DNA from: Anaerolineae bacterium
Lineage (GTDB): Bacteria; Chloroflexota; Anaerolineae; UBA1429
Length of the DNA stretch: 6,120 nucleotides
Assembly (NCBI GenBank): GCA_016928125.1
Contig: JAFGLK010000061.1
Coordinates: 1-6,120, forward strand
Reading direction: 5' to 3'
Each line of letters starts with the position of its first letter. The first letter of the stretch is position 1. Below the pieces are notes generated by a model that saw nothing but the letters and a program-made list of their open reading frames with translations, made no database searches and was not told where the DNA came from. Both the position numbers and the translations under genes were made by a program. This document shows positions 1 through 5,237 of this stretch, piece by piece.

Positions 1-1
1 C

Positions 2-928
2 GATCCCGCCGCCGCGCGATTGCGCCTGTTGGCCGGCAAGGCCGAGATCCTGGAGGCGGCCAACCAGGGCGATCCAGTGATTGTCAGCTTGGGGGGCGGG
101 GCCCAAGACCTGGAGGTGCGCGTCTTCGCAAACAGCCCGGTCGGTGCCATGCTGGTTGTGCACCTCATCTACGATACCCGCGATGCCATGGGGGCAAACA
201 CCGTCAACACGGCCCTGGAGTTGGTGGCACCGCTGGTGGAGCGTATCGTCGGGGGGCGGGTGGTGTTGCGCATCCTCTCTAACCTGGCGGATCGGCGGCT
301 GGCCAGGGCCTGGGGCCTGGTCCCCAAGGAGAGCCTGGCTTTGGAGAGTCTGTCGCCCGACGAGGGCGTGCAACGCGTTCTCGAAGCCTATGCCCTCGCC
401 GCCGTCGATCCCTATCGCGCGGCGACGCACAATAAGGGCATCATGAACGGCATCGATGCGGTGGCCATCGCCACGGGAAACGATTGGCGGGCCATCGAGG
501 CCGGGGCCCACGCTTATGCGGCGCGCTCTGGGCGCTACACCTCGCTCACGACCTGGGAACGCACGGTCGGCGGCGATCTGGTCGGGTCGATTGAGCTGCC
601 CATGGCCTGCGGTATCGTCGGTGGGGCCACGCGGGCGCATCCCCAGGCTCGGGCTGCATTGCAGGTATTGGGGGTCGAGAGCGCGGCGGAGCTGGCCGGC
701 GTGATGGCAGCCGTGGGCCTGGCGCAGAATCTGGCGGCCATCCGCGCTCTGGCGATGGAGGGCATCCAGCGCGGCCACATGAAGCTGCACGCGCGGCAGG
801 TCGCTATGGCTGCTGGCGCCAGCGGCGACGTCGCGCTGCAGGTGGCGGAGCGCCTGGTGGCGGAGGGGACTGTGCGGCTCGATCGCGCCCAGGCCATCCT
901 GGCCGAGCTGAACGAAGAGCGAGGCTGA
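2..928 (+). CDS. mvaA: Class II hydroxymethylglutaryl-CoA reductase, 5'-truncated by the window edge
   Basis: Reduces HMG-CoA to mevalonate with NAD(P)H, the committing step of the mevalonate pathway; a soluble cytoplasmic enzyme in class II. The frame is open to the window's left edge, so the TTG at 20 is probably an internal leucine and not the start. Numbering from that TTG, the class II motifs are DTRDAMGAN (52-60), [10 protein letters not shown] with catalytic Lys139 and Asn143, TGND with Asp155, GSIELP, and GHMKLHA with His253. The Lys-Asp spacing (16) and Lys-His spacing (114) equal those of the Pseudomonas mevalonii enzyme (K267, D283, H381). By that offset about 120 residues are missing, including the segment with the catalytic Glu (E83 there). 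The C-terminus is complete and of normal length. The HMG-CoA synthase gene follows after 11 nt, so the two are surely co-transcribed. Identity is very secure; the cofactor preference cannot be read here. Confidence 0.96.
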   Translation, partial: DPAAARLRLLAGKAEILEAANQGDPVIVSLGGGAQDLEVRVFANSPVGAMLVVHLIYDTRDAMGANTVNTALELVAPLVERIVGGRVVLRILSNLADRRLARAWGLVPKESLALESLSPDEGVQRVLEAYALAAVDPYRAATHNKGIMNGIDAVAIATGNDWRAIEAGAHAYAARSGRYTSLTTWERTVGGDLVGSIELPMACGIVGGATRAHPQARAALQVLGVESAAELAGVMAAVGLAQNLAAIRALAMEGIQRGHMKLHARQVAMAAGASGDVALQVAERLVAEGTVRLDRAQAILAELNEERG

Positions 929-933
929 AGGAG
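928..933 (+). promoter_or_regulatory. Ribosome binding site of HMG-CoA synthase
   Basis: AAGGAG overlaps the last base of the reductase stop codon TGA (926-928). It lies 6 nt before the GTG at 940 but 15 nt before the ATG at 949, which favours the GTG start. The overlap suggests translational coupling to the reductase. Confidence 0.75.
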
Positions 934-939
934 CGCGGT

Positions 940-1995
940 GTGGCGATCATGAAGCCCGATCGCGAGGTGGGCATCGTCGGCTATGGCGCCTATGTGCCAC
1001 GCTACCGCCTGCCCACACAGGAGATCGACCGCGTTTGGCATGGCGAGGAGGAGCTGGCGCCGATCCGCGAGAAGGCGGTGCCCGGCCCCGATGAGGATAC
1101 CGTGACCATGTCCATCGAGGCGGGACGCAACGCGCTCGCCCGGGCGCAGATTGATCCCGGCCAGATTCGTGCCGTGTGGATCGGCAGCGAGTCGCATCCC
1201 TATGCGGTCAAGCCCAGTTCGACGTTGGTTGCGGAGGCCTTGGGGGTGGGGCCGGAGACTTTGGCGGCCGATTGGGAGTTCGCCTGCAAGGCCGGTACGG
1301 AGGCGCTGCAGGCGGCGGTGGCTCTGGTCGGCTCGGGCATGGCCCGCTATGCGCTGGCCATCGGTATGGATACGGCCCAGGGCCGCCCTGGCGATGCGCT
1401 CGAATACACCGCCGCCGCTGGTGGCGCCGCCTATGTGGTGGGAGCCGCGGAGGAGAGCCTGGCGATTCTAGAGGGATCCTATTCCTACGTCACCGAGACG
1501 CCCGATTTCTGGCGTCGGCCTGGGCAGCGCTATCCACGCCACGGCGGTCGCTTTACCGGCCAGCCGGCCTATTTTCATCATTCCAGGGAGGCGACCCGGC
1601 ATCTGCTCGAGAGTCTGGGATACGGCCCGGCCGATGTGAGCCATGTGGTCTTCCACCAGCCCAATCTGGCCTTTCCCACCCGCATGGCCCACGAGTTCGG
1701 CTTCTCCAGGGAGCAGCTCGAGGTGGGGCTGCTGGCCGGAGAGGTGGGCAACGCCTACGCGGGCTCGTCGCTGCTCGGCTTGAGCGCGGTGCTGGATGTG
1801 GCCGAGCCGGGACAGTGTGTCCTGCAGGTCTCCTTTGGGTCCGGGGCGGGCAGCGATGCCTTTTGCTGGCGTGTGACTGAGCGCATCCGGACGTGCCGAG
1901 GGCTGGCGCCGACCACCCGTGATTACGTAGCGCGACGATGTGAGATCGACTATGGCACCTATGTCCGCTATCGCGGCAAACTGCATATGCACTGA
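940..1995 (+). CDS. Hydroxymethylglutaryl-CoA synthase, archaeal type
   Basis: Condenses acetyl-CoA with acetoacetyl-CoA to give HMG-CoA. At 351 residues it has the length of archaeal HMG-CoA synthases, shorter than eukaryotic and Gram-positive forms. The N-terminus ([15 protein letters not shown]) is typical of the thiolase-fold initiating-condensing family. The catalytic triad is visible: Glu84 in WIGSESHPY, nucleophile Cys116 in [11 protein letters not shown] and His239 in VVFHQPN. The glycine-rich [12 protein letters not shown] (near 299-310) and the C-terminal DYVARR...[12 protein letters not shown] tail are also typical of archaeal homologues. GTG at 940 is chosen over ATG at 949 because of Shine-Dalgarno spacing. 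The neighbours are the reductase upstream and, 26 nt downstream, a thiolase and then a DUF35 protein, the gene set of the archaeal acetoacetyl-CoA channelling complex. A KAS III or PksG-like role is unlikely given this context. The class is firm; complex formation is inferred. Confidence 0.94.
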   Translation: MAIMKPDREVGIVGYGAYVPRYRLPTQEIDRVWHGEEELAPIREKAVPGPDEDTVTMSIEAGRNALARAQIDPGQIRAVWIGSESHPYAVKPSSTLVAEALGVGPETLAADWEFACKAGTEALQAAVALVGSGMARYALAIGMDTAQGRPGDALEYTAAAGGAAYVVGAAEESLAILEGSYSYVTETPDFWRRPGQRYPRHGGRFTGQPAYFHHSREATRHLLESLGYGPADVSHVVFHQPNLAFPTRMAHEFGFSREQLEVGLLAGEVGNAYAGSSLLGLSAVLDVAEPGQCVLQVSFGSGAGSDAFCWRVTERIRTCRGLAPTTRDYVARRCEIDYGTYVRYRGKLHMH

Positions 1996-2021
1996 AGGCG
2001 AGTCGAAAGCGTGATGCAAGC

Positions 2022-3179
2022 GTGAGAGATGTGAGTATCATCGGCATCGGGCAGACTGCGGTCGGCGAGCATTGGGATATCTCGCTGCGTGATCTGGCCG
2101 TGCAGGCTGTGCTGCCGGCGCTGGAGGATGCCCATGTCGAGGCGCCCGAGATGCTCTACGTGGGCAACATGCTCTCGGGCCAGCTTTCTGGCCAGGAGAA
2201 TCTGGGCGCGTTGATCGCCGATCACGCGGGGTTGCGGGGCATCGAGGCGCTCAAAGTGGAGGCGGCCTGCGCCTCGGGGGCTGCCGCCCTTCGCATGGCT
2301 TACCTGATCGTGGCTGGGGGATTATGCGACGTGGCCCTGGCCTGTGGCGTGGAAAAGATGACCGATGCCTCTCCCGAAGAGGTCACCTCGGCCTTGGCCA
2401 CCGCGGCCGACGCCGAGTATGAGGCGGAGCATGGGCTTTCATTCGTGGCGCTCAACGCGCTGCTCATGCGCCGCTACATGTTCACCTATGGCTACGATCA
2501 TGCGGATTTCAGTATGTTTGCCATCAACGCGCATCGAAACGCGGTTCACAATCCCAATGCCATGTTCCGCAGGCCGATTTCCGAGCGGAGCTATGCCCAG
2601 GCCAAGATGGTGGCCGATCCGGTGAGCCTGCTGGATTCCTCCGGCATCGCCGATGGAGCGGCGGCGGTCGTGCTCGCCTCGACCGAGTTCGCCCTGCGAC
2701 ACCACCAGCATCCGGTGCGCATCGCCGCCTCCACCGCGGCCAGCGACTCGGTTGCCTTGCACGATCGTGGCGATCTGCTCTCGTTGCAGGCGGCCCAGAT
2801 CTCGGCGACCAAGGCCTATGCTCAGGCTGGAGTTGGCCCGCAGGGCATCGATTTCTTCGAGTTGCATGACGCCTTCACGATCATGTCGGCGCTTTCGCTC
2901 GAGGCCGCTGGCTTTGCGGGCCGTGGCGAGGGGGTGCGTCTGGCCCAAGAGGGCGAGATTGCCTTGACGGGACGCATTCCCATCTCCACCATGGGCGGTC
3001 TCAAGGCCCGAGGCCATCCCGTGGGCGCTACCGGCCTGTATCAGATCGTCGAGGCGGTGCAGCAACTGCGCGGTCAGGCAGGCGACAATCAACTGCATGG
3101 CGCGCGCATCGGCATGACGCAGAATATCGGCGGCAGCGGGGCTGTCGTCCTCACCCACATCCTGGAACGTCTGGAATGA
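2022..3179 (+). CDS. Acetyl-CoA acetyltransferase, SCP-x/archaeal-type thiolase
   Basis: Condenses two acetyl-CoA to acetoacetyl-CoA, the substrate of the synthase encoded just upstream. The protein has 385 residues. The nucleophile is Cys83 in EAACASGAAAL. HDAF at 282-285 stands where biosynthetic thiolases have NEAF; GHPVGATG carries catalytic His332; and NIGGSG at 368-373 stands where classical thiolases have the second cysteine (CxG). These features place it in the SCP-x/archaeal branch and not with PhaA/AtoB. Only three cysteines occur (83, 102, 108), none in the C-terminal half. The GTG at 2022 gives the expected start (RDVSIIGIGQT), although its Shine-Dalgarno is weak (GAAAG at 2005-2009, 12 nt away). 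Between the synthase and DUF35 genes, its best-supported role is in the channelling complex. Thiolytic degradation is possible for the fold but does not fit this neighbourhood. Confidence 0.92.
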   Translation: MRDVSIIGIGQTAVGEHWDISLRDLAVQAVLPALEDAHVEAPEMLYVGNMLSGQLSGQENLGALIADHAGLRGIEALKVEAACASGAAALRMAYLIVAGGLCDVALACGVEKMTDASPEEVTSALATAADAEYEAEHGLSFVALNALLMRRYMFTYGYDHADFSMFAINAHRNAVHNPNAMFRRPISERSYAQAKMVADPVSLLDSSGIADGAAAVVLASTEFALRHHQHPVRIAASTAASDSVALHDRGDLLSLQAAQISATKAYAQAGVGPQGIDFFELHDAFTIMSALSLEAAGFAGRGEGVRLAQEGEIALTGRIPISTMGGLKARGHPVGATGLYQIVEAVQQLRGQAGDNQLHGARIGMTQNIGGSGAVVLTHILERLE

Positions 3180-3186
3180 CCCTACT

Positions 3187-3192
3187 TGGAGG
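3187..3192 (+). promoter_or_regulatory. Ribosome binding site of the DUF35 gene
   Basis: TGGAGG sits 6 nt before the ATG at 3199, inside the 19-nt gap after the thiolase stop. It is a strong site and fixes this ATG as the start. Confidence 0.75.
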
Positions 3193-3198
3193 TCGATC

Positions 3199-3606
3199 AT
3201 GAGTCTTGCTTCTAGTTGGCGCACCAAAAGTCAACGCTTGGCCCTGGTTGGCGAGGTTTGCCCCCACTGTGGGGCCAAGCTTTTTCCGCCGCGCGACGTT
3301 TGTCCTCACTGTCAGGGGCCGGCCAAGACGCCGTATCGCTTTAGCGGTACCGGCCAGATCTATTCGTTTGCGACCGTCTATAGTGCGCCGGAGCAATTTG
3401 AGGGCTATGCGCCCTACGTGGTGGCCCTGGTGAAGCTTGACGAAGGGCCTCTTGTGACTGCCCAGTTGACCGATATCGACGGGGGCCAGGTGCACATCGG
3501 CATGCCGGTTGAGATGGTCACGCGCAAGAGCTACGAGGAGGGCGAGGACGGTCTGATCCTCTACAATTACAAGTTTCGGCCCCTGCTCGAGTCTGTGGGC
3601 ATATAG
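3199..3606 (+). CDS. DUF35 zinc-ribbon/OB-fold protein, probable scaffold of the thiolase-HMG-CoA synthase complex
   Basis: A 135-residue protein with the two-part DUF35 architecture. It has a short N-terminal helix region, then a rubredoxin-like zinc ribbon with CPHC at 21-24 and CPHC at 35-38, ten residues apart, then an OB-fold beta barrel from about residue 45 to 125 (SGTGQIYSFATVY, YVVALVKLDEGPLVTAQLTD, IGMPVEMV). All four zinc-binding cysteines are present. In archaea the DUF35 protein encoded beside thiolase and HMG-CoA synthase holds the two enzymes together and contributes to a shared CoA site; it is not itself known as a catalyst. The same gene order here suggests the same job. It ends the first gene string: 123 nt of non-coding sequence with a new promoter follows. 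The family is sure; the scaffold role is inferred from context. Confidence 0.9.
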   Translation: MSLASSWRTKSQRLALVGEVCPHCGAKLFPPRDVCPHCQGPAKTPYRFSGTGQIYSFATVYSAPEQFEGYAPYVVALVKLDEGPLVTAQLTDIDGGQVHIGMPVEMVTRKSYEEGEDGLILYNYKFRPLLESVGI

Positions 3607-3662
3607 CGCGGTCTCTTTGGCCTTGTAGGATCGCCCATTTCTCAGCAGCCGCCCACTGGTCT

Positions 3663-3691
3663 TTGACATGGGTCTTGCGTGCGTCTATAGT
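3663..3691 (+). promoter_or_regulatory. Near-consensus sigma70-type promoter for mevalonate kinase
   Basis: The -35 box TTGACA (3663-3668) is a perfect match. The spacer is exactly 17 nt and the -10 box TATAGT (3686-3691) differs from TATAAT at one base. It lies in the 123-nt gap between the DUF35 and mevalonate kinase genes. Transcription would start near 3698, giving a leader of about 32 nt before the GTG at 3730. Such a match in GC-rich DNA, in the only sizeable intergenic gap, is unlikely to be chance. Confidence 0.85.
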
Positions 3692-3716
3692 GTCCCTGTG
3701 ATGGTATCCGTTCGCC

Positions 3717-3724
3717 AAAGGGGA
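3717..3724 (+). promoter_or_regulatory. Ribosome binding site of mevalonate kinase
   Basis: AAAGGGGA lies 5 nt before the GTG at 3730 and supports that start codon, which also gives the family's expected N-terminus. Confidence 0.7.
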
Positions 3725-3729
3725 CTGTC

Positions 3730-4677
3730 GTGATCACCGCCTCTGCCGCGGGCAAGGCTATCCTGTTGGGGGAACATGCTGTGGTGTACGGGCGGCCAGC
3801 CATTGCGGTTCCCCTAAGCGATGTGCGCGCCACGGCAGAGGTTGAGCCTCTGAGACGAGGGCAGGGCACCTGGATTGAGGCCCGCGATCTTCAGCAGCGC
3901 TACCAGCTCGGTCAATTCTATGACGCCGATGTAGCGCGACCTCTTCAACTGACTGTTGAAAACGCCCTCGGCTATCTGCAGGTCCCCGAGACGCAACGCG
4001 ATCTCCGTCTGGTGATTCATTCGCACATCCCGATCGCCAGCGGCATGGGCAGCGGCACAGCGGTGGCCGCTGCCATCGTGCGCGCACTGGCGCAGTACTG
4101 CGGTCAGGCCCTCAGCGCGGAGCAAGTCTCCCGGTTGGTCTATCAGACCGAGATCGAGCTTCACGGGACGCCTAGCGGCATCGACAACTCGGTGGTGGCC
4201 TACGAAAGGCCCATCTACTTTGTCAAAGATGTCACGATGCTTCCCCTGAAGGTCGGGGCGCCGCTGCATGTCGTGGTGGCCCACACGGGTGTCGCCTCAC
4301 GGACCAGAGATGCTGTGGCCCAAGTGCGCCGTTGCTGGGAGACCGACAAGAGAGCCTACGATCTGCTTTTCGATCGCATCGGGGCCGTGGTGGACGACGC
4401 GAAAGAGGCCATCGGCGCCGGTCGCCTTGAGCACCTAGGCCGCCTCATGGACCTGAACGGGCAACTTTTGAGCGATCTGGGCGTATCGAGTGTAGAGCTG
4501 GAGCGTCTGATCGGCGCAGCGCACAACGCAGGTTCTCTTGGAGCCAAACTATCGGGCGGGGGCCTCGGCGGCTGTATGATCGCGCTGGTATCATCGGAGG
4601 GCCGTGCGCCAGTGGCCCAGGCGTTGCGCAGCGCGGGCGCCGAGCGCATTGTGCACACGACCGTTCGACCGGGTTGA
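3730..4677 (+). CDS. mvk: Mevalonate kinase, GHMP kinase family
   Basis: Phosphorylates mevalonate with ATP to 5-phosphomevalonate in the cytoplasm, directly after the reductase step. The 315-residue length fits bacterial and archaeal forms. GHMP motif 1 is GKAILLGEHAVVYG (8-21, with Lys9, Glu15 and His16). Motif 2, the phosphate-binding loop, is IPIASGMGSGTA (about 100-111). The signature ELHGTPSGIDN places Glu141 and Asp152 eleven residues apart, as Glu193 and Asp204 are in the rat enzyme. Motif 3 is GAKLSGGGLGG (Ser275). The HGxPSGxDN pattern marks mevalonate kinase and argues against phosphomevalonate kinase, homoserine kinase or galactokinase. The loop reads GMGSG where many family members read GLGSS, so one serine is glycine. 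The gene has its own strong promoter and ribosome site, so it can be expressed apart from the four pathway genes upstream. No later pathway kinase or decarboxylase follows within the window. Confidence 0.95.
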   Translation: MITASAAGKAILLGEHAVVYGRPAIAVPLSDVRATAEVEPLRRGQGTWIEARDLQQRYQLGQFYDADVARPLQLTVENALGYLQVPETQRDLRLVIHSHIPIASGMGSGTAVAAAIVRALAQYCGQALSAEQVSRLVYQTEIELHGTPSGIDNSVVAYERPIYFVKDVTMLPLKVGAPLHVVVAHTGVASRTRDAVAQVRRCWETDKRAYDLLFDRIGAVVDDAKEAIGAGRLEHLGRLMDLNGQLLSDLGVSSVELERLIGAAHNAGSLGAKLSGGGLGGCMIALVSSEGRAPVAQALRSAGAERIVHTTVRPG

Positions 4678-4710
4678 GTGTCATGTACATCTGAGGTGGC
4701 GCGAGCGCGA

Positions 4711-4716
4711 GGGAGG
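4711..4716 (+). promoter_or_regulatory. Ribosome binding site of the membrane protein gene
   Basis: GGGAGG lies 4 nt before the ATG at 4721. It decides for this start over in-frame codons further upstream, which lie inside the mevalonate kinase gene and would add a non-membrane extension of no recognisable kind. Confidence 0.7.
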
Positions 4717-4720
4717 TTTC

Positions 4721-5236
4721 ATGCAGGAGCGACGTAACGCCGTGGTGTGGGGAGCCATTCTGATCGCCGTGGGGATCTTGGCGTTGCTGAGCAGCCTCGG
4801 CTTTCGATGGCTCCAAATGGAGAGCTTGTGGCCTTTTGTGCTCGTGGTGGGCGGGCTCTTGGCCTTGGTCAACGCCACTACCCGGGACCCGCGCAATACC
4901 GACGGGGTCTGGTTCGGACTGGTGTCCATGCTCTGTGGCGCCTTTTTTCTGTACATCACCCTCGGGGCCGGCGAATGGCGCGATCTCAGCTGGATGTGGC
5001 CTGTGTTTCCCGTCATCGCTGCGCTGGCCTGGGCGACGACCTGGCTCTTTGATGTGCGCCAGGTATCCAATCTGGTAGCGGGTGTTCTGGCCGGCGTCGT
5101 CGGTGTTGGCGGTTTCCTGTACACGCTGGATCGTATGGATGCGGGCTTTTTGAACTCGCTCTCGCCTTACTGGCCTCTCATTCTGGTGCTTCTCGGCCTT
5201 GGATTCATCGTCCAGTTCCTGCTGCAACGTCGTTGA
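4721..5236 (+). CDS. Six-helix membrane protein of three internal repeats, LiaI/DUF5668-like
   Basis: A 171-residue integral membrane protein with six hydrophobic segments near residues 8-27, 37-52, 62-82, 92-110, 117-136 and 150-168. A short charged N-terminus (MQERRN) precedes the first. The helices form three pairs. The second helix of each pair opens with Trp-Pro (37-38, 93-94, 151-152), as in LWPFVLVVGG, MWPVFPVIAA and YWPLILVLLG, so the repeat period is 56-58 residues. This WPxxLVxxG pattern resembles the transmembrane module of LiaI/LiaF-like proteins (DUF5668), some of which act in cell-envelope stress sensing. No catalytic motif is seen and no function can be given. It begins 43 nt after mevalonate kinase without an evident promoter, so it probably shares that transcript. 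The glycosyltransferase start lies 1 nt past its stop, which suggests coupled translation and perhaps a common envelope-related role. Confidence 0.82.
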   Translation: MQERRNAVVWGAILIAVGILALLSSLGFRWLQMESLWPFVLVVGGLLALVNATTRDPRNTDGVWFGLVSMLCGAFFLYITLGAGEWRDLSWMWPVFPVIAALAWATTWLFDVRQVSNLVAGVLAGVVGVGGFLYTLDRMDAGFLNSLSPYWPLILVLLGLGFIVQFLLQRR

Positions 5237-5237
5237 C

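Noticed and set aside
20..22. TTG as the start of the HMG-CoA reductase
   Set aside because: The frame is open upstream to the window edge, and comparison with P. mevalonii spacing shows that about 120 N-terminal residues, including the catalytic Glu segment, should precede it.
535..1197. Minus-strand open frame of 220 codons spanning the reductase/synthase junction
   Set aside because: It crosses two real genes, its composition is low in complexity and no domain is visible.
2439..3227. Minus-strand open frame of 262 codons opposite the thiolase
   Set aside because: The plus strand encodes a thiolase with all family motifs; the minus-strand product has no recognisable motif.
3607..3660. Rho-independent terminator after the DUF35 gene
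   Set aside because: No GC-rich stem followed by a T-run can be drawn here, so transcription may read through into mevalonate kinase.
3692..3725. GTCCC/GGGAC dyad that might hide the mevalonate kinase ribosome site
   Set aside because: The left arm lies between the -10 box and the predicted start near 3698, so it would be mostly absent from the mRNA; the stem is only 5 bp.
4604..4720. Extended start for the membrane protein inside the mevalonate kinase gene
   Set aside because: The added residues are arginine- and cysteine-rich out-of-frame kinase sequence, and a good ribosome site stands just before the ATG at 4721.
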